NCBI GenBank assembly: GCA_024693365.1
Contig: JAILLF010000016.1
Coordinates: forward strand, 42,384 to 106,383
Origin: Acetatifactor sp.
Lineage (GTDB): Bacteria; Bacillota; Clostridia; Lachnospirales; Lachnospiraceae
Length of the DNA stretch: 64,000 nucleotides
Direction: 5' to 3'
Part shown: piece by piece, positions 25,118 through 33,706 of the stretch
How positions within the stretch are numbered: the first letter of the stretch is position 1
How the letters are laid out: each line of letters begins with the position of its first letter
Program-made: the position numbers and the translations under genes
Notes under the pieces: model-generated
Told to the model about the DNA's origin: nothing
Database searches by the model: none
Seen by the model: only the letters and a program-made list of their open reading frames with translations

Positions 25118-26089
25118 ATGAAGATATTGATCTTGGGCGGAACCTATTTTCTGGGGAAAGCCTTTTTGGAGACGTGCGACGGGAATGGCGATGAAATCAC
25201 GGTATTAAATCGCGGATCGCGGCCTGTCCCGGGCAATGAAGACAGGCACGTTCACGAAATACTTGCAGACAGACGGGATGCAGAAGCACTCGAACGCGCG
25301 GCTGCGCAGTTTGACCCGGAAGGCTATGACTGTATAGTGGATTTTTGCGGTTATGAAGCGGGCGACGTGCGCAGGGTGTTGGAAGCGATTACGGCATCGC
25401 GGAAGAAAGCGGGGAAGCAGGGCGCGGGCGTGCGGCAGTACGTTTTTATCAGCACCTGCGACGTGTATCGACGCGGTACGGGGAAGACGCTTGATGAGAA
25501 TGCTCCGCTTGAGGAGCGGGATTTTGGCGGCGCGGAAGGGGCTTATATCTGCGGGAAGGTCGCACTGGAAAAGGAACTGAGACAATGCGCCGAAGAAACG
25601 ATAAATCAAGTTGGAGGCAGGATGCATTATACTTCCGTGCGCCCTGCATTTATCTATGGCCCCGGAAATTATGCGCCGAGAGAGGGTATCTTTTTCCGGT
25701 GGGTTTCGAAGGCTGGGCAGATTTTGTTCCCGGAGGATGCGGATGGAAGCTTTCAGATGGTTTACGTAAAGGATCTTGCGAGATGCATTTATGCGTGCCT
25801 TGGGAATGAGAACTTTTATGATTGCGCGGTCAACGTATGCGGTGAGAACATTGATTATCAGCGGTTTGCGGATGCCTTGGAGGAGGCTGTGGAACAAAGG
25901 ATTGAGAAGGTGATGCTTCCCGTGGCGGACGTCCTTAGTCGGGGGATTCCGTTGCCATTCCCGCTTACGAAGACTGAAAGCGAGACCTATGCTGATGAGA
26001 AGATGAAGATGCTTGGCGTGGAAATGACGGCGCTTGTGCAAGGCATGCGAGAGACGTACGCATGGTTTAATAAACAAGAAACGGAGTAA
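25118..26089 (+). CDS. NAD-dependent epimerase/dehydratase (extended SDR)
   Basis: A 323-residue extended short-chain dehydrogenase. The nucleotide motif is ILGGTYFLGKAF (residues 4-15), the catalytic pair is YICGK (YxxxK), and SVRPAFIYGPGNYAPRE is the usual substrate-side segment. An Arg in VLNRGSRP suggests NADP or NAD selection by the second strand. The substrate is likely a nucleotide sugar or related compound, but none is indicated. GGAAAG precedes the ATG. It lies 29 bases after the membrane-protein gene and probably belongs to the same transcript. Confidence 0.85.
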   Translation: MKILILGGTYFLGKAFLETCDGNGDEITVLNRGSRPVPGNEDRHVHEILADRRDAEALERAAAQFDPEGYDCIVDFCGYEAGDVRRVLEAITASRKKAGKQGAGVRQYVFISTCDVYRRGTGKTLDENAPLEERDFGGAEGAYICGKVALEKELRQCAEETINQVGGRMHYTSVRPAFIYGPGNYAPREGIFFRWVSKAGQILFPEDADGSFQMVYVKDLARCIYACLGNENFYDCAVNVCGENIDYQRFADALEEAVEQRIEKVMLPVADVLSRGIPLPFPLTKTESETYADEKMKMLGVEMTALVQGMRETYAWFNKQETE

Positions 26090-26093
26090 GGGC

Positions 26094-26441
26094 ATGAAGA
26101 ATAAAATCCTGTTTGTAGTTAATTATTTGTGGGCGAGTTTCATTGCATTTACGTTTCCGGTCTGTTTTGGATGGATCTATCTGAACGTGACGGGACATGC
26201 GAAGGGGTATGATTATGATCTTGGGCCGGAGGCACAGGTTTCCATGATGATCGGTTGTGTGGAGCTCATGATATGGTGCGTGCTGGCTCTGCCCTCCAAC
26301 GTTTACGTATTTCAGAAATTAGCAAAAAAGAGTAAGCCATTCCTGATTCTGACGATCGCGCTGTTTGTCGCGCTTGCCGCAGCGTGTCTGATGATTTTGG
26401 GCGGCTGGCCGGCTTACTTGAAGGAAGTATTTAACGTATAA
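26094..26441 (+). CDS. Small membrane protein with three hydrophobic segments
   Basis: A 115-residue protein. Hydrophobic helices lie at about 5-30, 47-70 and 82-105, with a polar loop containing GHAKGYDYDLGPEAQ between the first two. The start at 26094 follows GGAGTAAGG and lies four bases after the epimerase stop; an earlier in-frame ATG at 26034 lies within that gene. No family is recognised. Its position suggests co-transcription with the SDR epimerase and the TPR protein. Confidence 0.65.
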   Translation: MKNKILFVVNYLWASFIAFTFPVCFGWIYLNVTGHAKGYDYDLGPEAQVSMMIGCVELMIWCVLALPSNVYVFQKLAKKSKPFLILTIALFVALAAACLMILGGWPAYLKEVFNV

Positions 26442-26467
26442 GCGTAAGGAAAGGGGCATGGGAAACG

Positions 26468-29017
26468 ATGAACATGGAGTTTGTTTTGCGGGAAGTGGAC
26501 CGCCTGTTTGACGAAAATAAGGCAGCGGAGGCCGAAACGTTTCTTCTTGGCGTTTTGGAGGAAGCAAAGGCACAGAATGAAAAGGGCATCTGTTTGCAGG
26601 TCTTAAACGAATTGATCGGATATTATCGTCAGACGTCTGAGAAGGAGCGCCTTCGCGAAGTGATTGAGGAGTCCCTTCAGATGACGGAAGACATGGGGCT
26701 AAGGGATACAATCTGGTACGGGACGACGGCGCTCAATGCCGCAAACGGATACCGCTCCATGGGAGAACTTGAACCGTCAAGGAAATATTATGAAGAGGCG
26801 GAAGAGCTTTATGACAGGGAGCTTTCGACGAATGACATGCTCTTTGCCGGGCTTTATAACAACCGGAGCCTTTTGGAGCAGGAAGAGGGCAATTTTGAGA
26901 AGGCGGAAGAGTATCTTCTGAAGGCGCTTGAAATCGTGGATGCGAATCAGTCCGGATTTGAGATTGCCGTAACTTATGCGAACCTTGCAAATACTGCCGT
27001 TCTCGGAAAGAATTATGAGAAGGCAAAGGAATATGCGAAGCGCGCCATCCAGTGTTTCCAGAAGCGGAACTTGTATGACGCCCATTATTGTGCGGCTCTG
27101 TCTGCACTGGGACTTTGCCACTATTACGCAGAAGAATATGAGGAGGCGCTTCGCCTTTTTGAAGAGGGAATGACCATTGTGGAGAGCACGCTGGGCAAAA
27201 ACACGCAGTATGAGAGGCTGAAGGATAACCGGGATGCCTGCGTGAAGAAGCTGGAGGAGATCCATGGAAAGTGGCCGTTGGAGGATGCCGTGACCAAAAT
27301 GGCAACGGATACAGAGCGGGATGCAGACGGCGCTGAAGAAGCCGGGCAAGCAGGAAAGACTTCCGTGGCAAAACAGACGGCTGGTATCTCGGGAACAAAG
27401 TGGCAGGAGCTTGGAAACATGCTTCAGGAAGAATTGGGAAAGCAAGGGGCTGCGCAGGGAAAAACAGATGCCGGCGAAAAGGCAGGGAAAAGCTTTGTCT
27501 CTGGGCTGGAGCTTAGCAGAAAATATTATGAAACTTATGGGAAACCGATGCTGGAGAAGGAATTTTCGGAATACGTTTCAAGGATGGCGACGGGACTGGT
27601 CGGCGAGGGCTCAGACTGCATGGGCTTTGATGACGAGGCATCCAGGGATCACGACTGGGGCCCGGGATTTTGCATTTGGATTCCGGAGGAATTGGAGGGG
27701 GCAATTGGTGACGAATTAAGGGGGGCGTATGAAGCGCTGCCGGAGGAGTTCATGGGTTACCGCCGCGTTAAGACGGCGCAAGGCGTTGGAAGACTTGGCG
27801 TGATGACGGTGGAAGGGTTTTATAAGAAATATGCCGGATACAATAAGGAGGATGGGAGCTTTGACTGGCGCGGAACGGAGGATTTTTCTCTGCTTGCGGC
27901 AACGGACGGCGAGGTGTTTTCGGACCCTTACGGAAAGTTCAGTGAGATCAGACAAAAGCTCCAGGCGGGTTACCCGGAGGAGATACAATTCTTAAAGCTC
28001 GCGGAGGACTGTGCAAAAATCTCTCAGACGGGACAATATAACTATTTTAGAATGCTGGAACGCGGAGACCGTATGACGGCTGATGCCATGCTGACGGAAT
28101 GCGAAAGACACGTGATGCGGCTGTGGCACCATTACTGCAATGCATTTCCGCCACATGACAAATGGCTGAAAAAGAGCACGGAGAGGCTTCCCGGCGGCGC
28201 GGAGGTCACGGCGCTGCTTGAGCAGATCCATGCGACGATGCGGATGGACGACGAGCGTGCCAAGGTGACGGTTAAGGAGCTCTTAGAGGGGCTTTGTGAC
28301 GGCATTGCAAGAACGCTTTATGACGCAAGCATGATCAGCGACGTCGATTCTTATCTGGATCATCAGGTGGAAGAGCTTTTGATGAAGGCATCTTACGCGA
28401 AGCTCACGGATGAAGAATTGGTTCGGCGGATCGCAAAGACGGAATTTGCGGCTTTTGACAAGGTGAAAAATGAAGGCGGCAGGGCATACTGCCAAAATGA
28501 CTGGCCTACCTTTTCCATTATGAGAAAGAGCCAATACCTAACCTGGAACCGCACGATGCTGTTGCAGTACCTGTATGATTTTGAGAGGGAGACGGCCCTT
28601 GGACATAATCTGATCACGGAAAAATACGGGCGCATGATGGAGAGCACTGCACCGGAGAAATATGCCGAGTTAGAGCAGCATTTCCCGGAGATCCCGCCGG
28701 AGAAAAAGGCGGTGATCGAGCAGATCGTGGCACTGCAGATGAACATGGTGGAGGAGCTTTCCAAGGAGTATCCCAAGGTTGTTGCCAATGCGAGAAACCT
28801 TCACACCTATGAGGATGATGGCTTTGATACCTCTTATGAGACCTATCTCCGAGGCGAAATCAGCACATACTCGGACAAGATGCTTCAACTCTATGCGGGG
28901 TATGTGATTAGCTGCGTTAGGGAAGGGAAGAACATTGCAAGAATGACCATGGAGAACACGGCAAAGCTCTATGGTTATCAAGGCTTGGATGATTTTCAGG
29001 CATCCATTGACGAATGA
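26468..29017 (+). CDS. TPR-DUF4037-DUF4125 fusion protein
   Basis: An 849-residue cytoplasmic protein. Residues ~1-270 are tetratricopeptide repeats (for example NNRSLLEQEEGNFEKAEEY). A low-complexity linker follows at ~275-340. The central region matches DUF4037, a nucleotidyltransferase-like fold: MGFDDEASRDHDWGPGF near residue 380 carries acidic residues of the type that bind metal. The C-terminal ~230 residues match DUF4125, with FAAFDKVKNEGGRAYCQNDW then FSIMRKSQ. The reaction is unknown; nucleotidyl transfer to a protein or small molecule is possible. A ribosome site AAAGGGG precedes the ATG. It follows two membrane or redox genes in the same run. Confidence 0.8.
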   Translation: MNMEFVLREVDRLFDENKAAEAETFLLGVLEEAKAQNEKGICLQVLNELIGYYRQTSEKERLREVIEESLQMTEDMGLRDTIWYGTTALNAANGYRSMGELEPSRKYYEEAEELYDRELSTNDMLFAGLYNNRSLLEQEEGNFEKAEEYLLKALEIVDANQSGFEIAVTYANLANTAVLGKNYEKAKEYAKRAIQCFQKRNLYDAHYCAALSALGLCHYYAEEYEEALRLFEEGMTIVESTLGKNTQYERLKDNRDACVKKLEEIHGKWPLEDAVTKMATDTERDADGAEEAGQAGKTSVAKQTAGISGTKWQELGNMLQEELGKQGAAQGKTDAGEKAGKSFVSGLELSRKYYETYGKPMLEKEFSEYVSRMATGLVGEGSDCMGFDDEASRDHDWGPGFCIWIPEELEGAIGDELRGAYEALPEEFMGYRRVKTAQGVGRLGVMTVEGFYKKYAGYNKEDGSFDWRGTEDFSLLAATDGEVFSDPYGKFSEIRQKLQAGYPEEIQFLKLAEDCAKISQTGQYNYFRMLERGDRMTADAMLTECERHVMRLWHHYCNAFPPHDKWLKKSTERLPGGAEVTALLEQIHATMRMDDERAKVTVKELLEGLCDGIARTLYDASMISDVDSYLDHQVEELLMKASYAKLTDEELVRRIAKTEFAAFDKVKNEGGRAYCQNDWPTFSIMRKSQYLTWNRTMLLQYLYDFERETALGHNLITEKYGRMMESTAPEKYAELEQHFPEIPPEKKAVIEQIVALQMNMVEELSKEYPKVVANARNLHTYEDDGFDTSYETYLRGEISTYSDKMLQLYAGYVISCVREGKNIARMTMENTAKLYGYQGLDDFQASIDE

Positions 29018-29037
29018 GCGGAAGGAGGAAGAGGAAT

Positions 29038-29358
29038 ATGAAAAACGTATCGCCGATAAAAGCACTTGTGGTTGGCGCGATTTTGAAGGTGACAGGACTG
29101 ATTGTTTGTTTAGTGAGTGCTCTTTTTAGTCCGTTAGTAATTGTCGGCGCTCTCATAATTATCGGCGGGGCGATATACGAGATCCTATACTTTAGATGTC
29201 CTTACTGCGGCAGCATGCTTGGCAAACGCGGACGCTACGATACGGGGCACGTGCCGGGATTTTGCTCAAATTGTGGAAAACAATATACGGGTTTTGCGGA
29301 ACCGCCGGAGAAAAAGCCGGAGGAAGTGGATTATGAGCCATGGAAGAGATTTAAGTAA
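29038..29358 (+). CDS. Membrane protein with C-terminal zinc ribbon
   Basis: A 106-residue protein. Two hydrophobic helices occupy about residues 8-50, followed by a zinc ribbon (CPYCGSMLGKRG with a later CSNCGKQY) and an acidic proline-rich tail. The start at 29038 follows GGAGGAAGAGG; an upstream in-frame ATG at 29014 overlaps the TPR gene. It is the last gene of the run, and a promoter for reverse rubrerythrin follows. Function is unknown. Confidence 0.7.
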   Translation: MKNVSPIKALVVGAILKVTGLIVCLVSALFSPLVIVGALIIIGGAIYEILYFRCPYCGSMLGKRGRYDTGHVPGFCSNCGKQYTGFAEPPEKKPEEVDYEPWKRFK

Positions 29359-29370
29359 TGGAGAAAGTGT

Positions 29371-29399
29371 TTGCTCATACAGGATTTTTATGTTATGAT
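29371..29399 (+). promoter_or_regulatory. Promoter of the reverse rubrerythrin gene
   Basis: TTGCTC at 29371-29376 and TATGAT at 29394-29399 are 17 bases apart. Confidence 0.6.
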
Positions 29400-29407
29400 G
29401 AAAATGG

Positions 29408-29432
29408 TTGCAAAACGGATCGAGTTTTGCAA
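29408..29432 (+). promoter_or_regulatory. Inverted repeat, likely operator or leader hairpin
   Basis: A perfect 9-bp inverted repeat, TTGCAAAAC and GTTTTGCAA around seven bases, starts just after the -10 element. At this position it could be the operator of a redox-responsive repressor or a stabilising hairpin at the mRNA 5' end. Confidence 0.55.
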
Positions 29433-29470
29433 AGGCAACTATTAAAACGACAGAATAAGGAGGGTTTCAA

Positions 29471-30010
29471 ATGAAGTACGTATGTCCTGTTTGTGGTTAC
29501 GTTCATGAGGGGGATCAGCCCCCTGAGAAGTGTCCCGTATGTGGCGTTCCCGGAGAGAAGTTTACGGTTCAGTCCGAGGAGAGGGTATGGGCGTCTGAGC
29601 ACGTGGTTGGTATCGCTTCCGACGTAAGTGAAGACATCAAGGCTGACCTTCGCGCTAATTTTGAGGGTGAGTGCACGGAAGTTGGCATGTATCTTGCAAT
29701 GGCTAGAGTTGCTTATCGCGAGGGATATCCGGAGGTTGGATCCTATTATGAGAAGGCTGCTTTCGAAGAGGCAGAGCACGCTGCAAAGTTTGCTGAGCTC
29801 CTTGGCGAAGTGGTTACCAACAGCACCAAGAAGAACCTTCAGCTTCGCGTTGACGCTGAGAACGGCGCAACCGCAGGCAAGACTGATCTTGCAAAGCGTG
29901 CCAAGGCTGCAAACCTCGACGCAATCCATGACACCGTGCATGAGATGGCACGCGATGAGGCAAGACACGGCATGGCATTTGAAGGCCTGTTAAAGAGATA
30001 CTTTGCCTAA
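29471..30010 (+). CDS. Reverse rubrerythrin
   Basis: A 179-residue peroxide-reducing protein. Domain order is reversed relative to classical rubrerythrin: the rubredoxin-like FeS4 domain comes first (CPVCGY at residues 5-10 and CPVCGVPG at 21-28), then the four-helix di-iron domain with [28 protein letters not shown] and [11 protein letters not shown]. The family passes electrons from NADH-linked reductases to hydrogen peroxide or oxygen. AAGGAGG precedes the ATG. It is monocistronic, with its own promoter, operator-like repeat and strong terminator. Confidence 0.93.
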   Translation: MKYVCPVCGYVHEGDQPPEKCPVCGVPGEKFTVQSEERVWASEHVVGIASDVSEDIKADLRANFEGECTEVGMYLAMARVAYREGYPEVGSYYEKAAFEEAEHAAKFAELLGEVVTNSTKKNLQLRVDAENGATAGKTDLAKRAKAANLDAIHDTVHEMARDEARHGMAFEGLLKRYFA

Positions 30011-30024
30011 GTAACGAGTCCTGC

Positions 30025-30087
30025 GAATCCGGAAATAAAAAGCTCCCGCAAGCTTGCTTGCAAGGGAGCTTTTTCATTTCCGGATTC
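30025..30087. terminator. Long bidirectional terminator
   Basis: AAAAAGCTCCC and GGGAGCTTTTT form the core. The stem extends outward through ATCCGGAAAT and ATTTCCGGAT for more than 20 pairs. Confidence 0.9.
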
Positions 30088-30141
30088 ATTGGACGACAGA
30101 AAGCACGAAGCCGAAGCGAAGCGAAGGCGGAGTGGCTTTCT

Positions 30142-30197
30142 GCCGTCGCAGGACGAGGGAGCCGTCGCAGGACGAGGGAGCCGTCGCAGGACGAGGT
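30142..30197. repeat. 19-bp tandem repeat, nearly three copies
   Basis: The unit GCCGTCGCAGGACGAGGGA occurs at 30142-30160 and 30161-30179, with a third copy from 30180 that diverges in its last two bases. It is intergenic, ahead of the serine hydrolase. Confidence 0.85.
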
Positions 30198-30302
30198 TTT
30201 GCACTATACGTAAGTCAAATTGCATCATGCGTTGTGCGCTATGGACTGTCAATATGTTTTCACGTAAGATCATCTTATCAAAGAGGATTGGAGGATTCAT
30301 AC

Positions 30303-31490
30303 GTGACGGGACGTAAAACATTTTTTAGGTTGATGGCGTTTGTTATTGGTTTATTGATTGTCATGATTTATCCATTGTCTAGTTTGGAAACAAGGAATGG
30401 CTTGGAGGAAATGGTAAGCGAATTTCACAGGAAAACAAAATGTCCGGCGGTCAGCGTTTTTACGTATGATCACGGAACAGTGGAGTATTATGGTGACGAG
30501 AGTGGGCTGTTTCAGATCGGTTCCATGACGAAGGCGTTTACGGGGCTGGCGGCACAAAAGCTCATCCATGAAGGAACGCTAAAGGAATCGGATAAGCTTT
30601 CGGACGTTCTGACGGGATTCGAGGCGTATTATCAGGGCGATAAGGCGGAGATCACGGTTGGCCAGCTGATGAGACAGACGAGTGGATATACCAACAGCGA
30701 GAAGGTGTATCCGAGTGCAAAGGCGGGACAAGGGCTTGCGGCATGGGCAGAAAGCATCTCGGGGAAGAACCTGCAGAGCGCGCCGGGAGAGAAATATGCA
30801 TATTCCAACGTGAATTATAATTTACTTGGAGCCATTGTGGAAAGGGTGACGGGCAGGAGCTATCAGGACTATATGGAGCAGGAAATCCTTACGCTGCTTG
30901 GACTGACAAATACTTTTGTCGGGGAGCCGAAAGGCAGGGACTTGGATGAAGGTAATGGAACTCTAGACGTTGGCAAGCAAGACGTTGGGAAGAGGATTGC
31001 CGGCAAGACGGTCACCCAAGGCTCGCGACTCTTTTTCCGCCATGCAATCCCGTATCACGTGGCCGTGAGAGAAGGGGCGATTCCCGCTGGGTATTTTTAT
31101 TCCAACGTTACGGACGTGGGACGGTGGATGGAAATTTGGATGGGAATTGCAGACATGCCGGTGGAATATCAGGAATTGGTCAGGGAGGTAAAGGCGGAGC
31201 TTAAGGAAAAAGGGGATTATTATGGCGGTTGGGAATGCTTTGGTGACGGCGTGACCGGTCACTCTGGGGGGACGCCGAATTACTCCTCCAGAATCGTGTT
31301 TTCGGAGAAGGACAAAGTGGGCGTTTGCGTTCTGACAAATCTTAACGTGGCGGCGTCCACGGACAGCCTGTGCAATGGCTTGTTAGAGATGCTAAGGGGA
31401 GGAGAGAAAGGCGCGATTGCGAGCGACGTTTGGACGATTTTTGACAAGGTATTTTCCGCGCTTTGTCTGACAGGCTTTTTGCTTTCCTGA
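30303..31490 (+). CDS. Serine hydrolase (beta-lactamase/PBP-like), C-terminus frameshifted
   Basis: A 395-residue membrane-anchored member of the class C beta-lactamase-like family. An N-terminal hydrophobic helix (residues ~7-26) is followed by the catalytic SMTK motif near residue 78, YSN near 180 and HSGG near 320 in place of KTG. Members are peptidases, esterases or penicillin-binding-like enzymes of the envelope. GTG at 30303 follows TTGGAGG; the longer frame from 30054 runs through tandem repeats. It ends abruptly inside what looks like the first of several C-terminal membrane helices, which continue in another frame from about 31476. One base is probably missing in a T run. Confidence 0.8.
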   Translation: MTGRKTFFRLMAFVIGLLIVMIYPLSSLETRNGLEEMVSEFHRKTKCPAVSVFTYDHGTVEYYGDESGLFQIGSMTKAFTGLAAQKLIHEGTLKESDKLSDVLTGFEAYYQGDKAEITVGQLMRQTSGYTNSEKVYPSAKAGQGLAAWAESISGKNLQSAPGEKYAYSNVNYNLLGAIVERVTGRSYQDYMEQEILTLLGLTNTFVGEPKGRDLDEGNGTLDVGKQDVGKRIAGKTVTQGSRLFFRHAIPYHVAVREGAIPAGYFYSNVTDVGRWMEIWMGIADMPVEYQELVREVKAELKEKGDYYGGWECFGDGVTGHSGGTPNYSSRIVFSEKDKVGVCVLTNLNVAASTDSLCNGLLEMLRGGEKGAIASDVWTIFDKVFSALCLTGFLLS

Positions 31491-31774
31491 TTTGCATTTG
31501 GAGCAGGAAACGTGGTATGCTTATGGCGGTGGGGGTCGGCATGCTGGCGCTGCTTGTTGTCATGATGATCACGTTCCCCTTGATTTTTGGCTCAGGACTA
31601 TTAGATATTTTGCTGATCTGGGCACCGCTTAGCATGGCGGCGTTCTTTGGGGTGGCGTTGCTTTGCGTGATGGCGGCCGGCATTAAAATTTGGATGGGAC
31701 GAGGACATGAAGATTTTAAAAAGACAAGTGAAGGATCAGCCGTTGACGGTGATCGTGGAGTACCCGGAATATGA
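31476..31774 (+). pseudogene. Out-of-frame C-terminal membrane domain of the serine hydrolase
   Basis: This frame begins with FAFLICIWSRKRG and contains three hydrophobic helices (for example MLALLVVMMITFPLIF and LSMAAFFGVALLCVMAAG) and a polar tail. Related serine hydrolases carry such helices at the C-terminus. Adding one T to the five-T run at 31471-31475 would join it to the upstream gene. It could be a mutation, a phase-variable site or a sequencing error. Confidence 0.6.
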
Positions 31775-31931
31775 CGCGTCCGTAGAGCGGGTGGTGCGCG
31801 GACTTGAGAAGCTAACGATCTACGTGGCAATCGTGTTTGTACTGGCGTATTTATTGGACAGTTTCCAGACCAAGAAGGATTTGGAGTACATTAATGGACA
31901 GATTAAAGCAAAAAACGTGGCTTGCAAATAA
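31707..31931 (+). CDS. Small protein with one membrane segment (uncertain)
   Basis: A 74-residue frame overlapping the end of the shifted hydrolase frame. The N-terminus (KILKRQVKDQPLTVIVEYPE) loosely recalls the first strand of LytTR-type regulators. A hydrophobic segment (YVAIVFVLAYLL) and a charged tail follow. GACGAGG lies just before the ATG. It may be a real small gene or a remnant. No function can be assigned. Confidence 0.4.
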   Translation: MKILKRQVKDQPLTVIVEYPEYDASVERVVRGLEKLTIYVAIVFVLAYLLDSFQTKKDLEYINGQIKAKNVACK

Positions 31932-31950
31932 GAGATAAAATCGGTATAAT
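31922..31950 (+). promoter_or_regulatory. Promoter of the superoxide reductase gene
   Basis: TTGCAA at 31922-31927 and TATAAT at 31945-31950 are 17 bases apart, with a leader of about 110 bases. Confidence 0.7.
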
Positions 31951-32068
31951 GGTGGCATACGGGAAAAGTCGGAAAGCGTTTGGCGGTGACGGACAAAGGG
32001 TTCGCTGAAAAGGCATTGAGACTGGATACTCGCGGAATTGTATTGACGGAATAAGGAGGTTAAAAGGT

Positions 32069-32449
32069 ATGGAACTGAGATTTTTTGTATGCGAGCATTG
32101 CGGTAACATGGTGGTTGTGATCAAAGATAAGAAGGTGCCCATGGTTTGTTGCGGGCAGAAAATGACGGAGATCATTCCCGGTACGACGGACGCGGCAGTG
32201 GAGAAGCACGTTCCCGCATTTGAAGTGAAGGACGGGAAGGTTTGCGTAAAAGTTGGCGAAGTTGCTCATCCCATGGTGGAGGCACATTTCATCGAGTGGG
32301 TGATCATACAGACGGACAAAGGATTCCAGAAAAAGGACCTGAAGGCAGGCGACGCACCTGAGGTTTGCTTCGCAATCTGTGAGGATGAGAAGGTAGAGGC
32401 GGTTTACGCGTACTGCAACCTTCACGGACTATGGAAGAAAGAGGCATAA
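32069..32449 (+). CDS. dfx: Desulfoferrodoxin (superoxide reductase)
   Basis: A 126-residue class I superoxide reductase, which reduces superoxide to hydrogen peroxide without making oxygen. The N-terminal desulforedoxin-like iron site is C8, C11, C27 and C28. The catalytic Fe(His)4Cys site is supplied by EKHVP, HPMVEAHFIEW and the C-terminal CNLHGLW. AAGGAGG precedes the ATG. It is followed by rubrerythrin and a flavin reductase-rubredoxin, which together form a route for removing superoxide and peroxide in an anaerobe. Confidence 0.95.
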   Translation: MELRFFVCEHCGNMVVVIKDKKVPMVCCGQKMTEIIPGTTDAAVEKHVPAFEVKDGKVCVKVGEVAHPMVEAHFIEWVIIQTDKGFQKKDLKAGDAPEVCFAICEDEKVEAVYAYCNLHGLWKKEA

Positions 32450-32510
32450 GAGAGACGGTAATTAGCGTTACGTAAAAAGACTTTCAGTAAAAAACTGAAA
32501 AAGGAGATGG

Positions 32511-33056
32511 ATGAAAATGGGAAATAAATATGCAGGTACACAGACTGAAAAGAATTTAATGGCAGCTTTTGCGGGAGAGTCTCAGGCGAGAAATAAGTAT
32601 ACTTACTTTGCTTCCGTGGCTAAGAAGGAAGGTTATGAGCAGATCTCTTCCATTTTCTTAAAGACGGCTGAAAATGAGAAAGAACATGCGAAGCTGTGGT
32701 TCAAGGAATTGCAGGGGATCGGAAATACTGCGCAGAATCTGGCGGCAGCTGCGGACGGTGAAAACTATGAGTGGACGGACATGTATGAAGAGTTTGCTAA
32801 GACAGCGGAAGCGGAGGGATTTGCGGAGTTGGCTGCAAAGTTCCGTGGCGTTGCTGCAATCGAGAAGGCACATGAGGAGAGATACCGCGCACTTTTGAAT
32901 AACGTAGAGACGAAACAGGTATTTGAAAAGAGTACCGTGAAGGTATGGGAGTGCCGCAACTGTGGGCATATCTGCGTGGGCGAAAAGGCACCGGAGGTTT
33001 GTCCCGTATGTAATCATCCGCAGAGCTTCTTTGAGGTTCGCGAGGAGAATTACTAA
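32511..33056 (+). CDS. rbr: Rubrerythrin
   Basis: A 181-residue classical rubrerythrin and NADH-dependent peroxidase. The N-terminal di-iron domain has [23 protein letters not shown] and IEKAHEERY. The C-terminal rubredoxin domain has CRNCGH and CPVCNHP. AAGGAG precedes two candidate starts, 32511 and 32517; either gives a normal protein. A small hairpin (CTTTCAGT...ACTGAAA, about 32481-32499) lies in the leader. It sits between superoxide reductase and the flavin reductase-rubredoxin and should remove the peroxide made by the former. Confidence 0.95.
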   Translation: MKMGNKYAGTQTEKNLMAAFAGESQARNKYTYFASVAKKEGYEQISSIFLKTAENEKEHAKLWFKELQGIGNTAQNLAAAADGENYEWTDMYEEFAKTAEAEGFAELAAKFRGVAAIEKAHEERYRALLNNVETKQVFEKSTVKVWECRNCGHICVGEKAPEVCPVCNHPQSFFEVREENY

Positions 33057-33082
33057 GATCTCTATGAGAAAGGAGATTTGAG

Positions 33083-33706
33083 ATGGATCAGAAGGTATTA
33101 CAGAAATTGAGTTATGGCTTATTTGTACTCACGGCGAATCAGAACGGCAAGGACAATGGATGCATTATCAATACGCCTTGCCAGGTTGCGTCGGAGCCGA
33201 TGATGATCAGCATTTCGGTCAATAAGGCCAATTACACTTGTGACATGATCAAGGAGACAAGGAAGTTTACCATTTCGATTCTCAGTGAGGATGCCAAATT
33301 TGATACGTTCAAGCATTTTGGATTCCAGTCGGGCAGGGACGTCAACAAGTTTGCGACCTATACGGATTGCAAGCGGGTTGCGAACGGAACCATGGCCGTG
33401 ACGGCAGGAACTAATGCCTATATTTCAGCCTATGTTCAGCAGCAAATTGACCTGGGAAGTCACATGCTGTTTATCGCGCAGGTGACGGACGGTGAGATCT
33501 TTAATAACGTGCCTTCCGCAACATATGCTTATTACTTTGCAAACATTAAGCCGAAGCCTGAGGCAGTTGGAAAGACGCCGGACGGACAGACGGTTTGGAG
33601 ATGCAAGATCTGTGGATATGAGTACGTGGGCGAGGAACTTCCGGAGGATTTCATTTGCCCCATCTGCAAGCACCCTGCAAGTGATTTTGAGAAGGTTGTG
33701 AAGTAA
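33083..33706 (+). CDS. Flavin reductase-rubredoxin fusion (high molecular weight rubredoxin)
   Basis: A 207-residue fusion. Residues ~1-150 are a FMN-binding flavin reductase-like domain (SYGLFVLTANQNGKDNGC at the start, with a split-barrel pattern). Residues ~165-205 are a rubredoxin with CKICGYEY and CPICKHP. High molecular weight rubredoxins of this type carry electrons from NAD(P)H to oxygen- or peroxide-reducing partners such as flavodiiron proteins. AAAGGAG precedes the ATG. It closes the superoxide reductase-rubrerythrin unit and probably serves as the electron donor. Confidence 0.92.
   Translation: MDQKVLQKLSYGLFVLTANQNGKDNGCIINTPCQVASEPMMISISVNKANYTCDMIKETRKFTISILSEDAKFDTFKHFGFQSGRDVNKFATYTDCKRVANGTMAVTAGTNAYISAYVQQQIDLGSHMLFIAQVTDGEIFNNVPSATYAYYFANIKPKPEAVGKTPDGQTVWRCKICGYEYVGEELPEDFICPICKHPASDFEKVVK

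Noticed and set aside
25205..26095. 296-codon minus-strand frame opposite the SDR epimerase
   Set aside because: It is a shadow of the NAD-binding protein on the plus strand, with no start signal.
30054..30302. N-terminal extension of the serine hydrolase
   Set aside because: It would translate the terminator and the 19-bp tandem repeat. A GTG with a good GGAGG site at 30303 directly precedes the membrane anchor.
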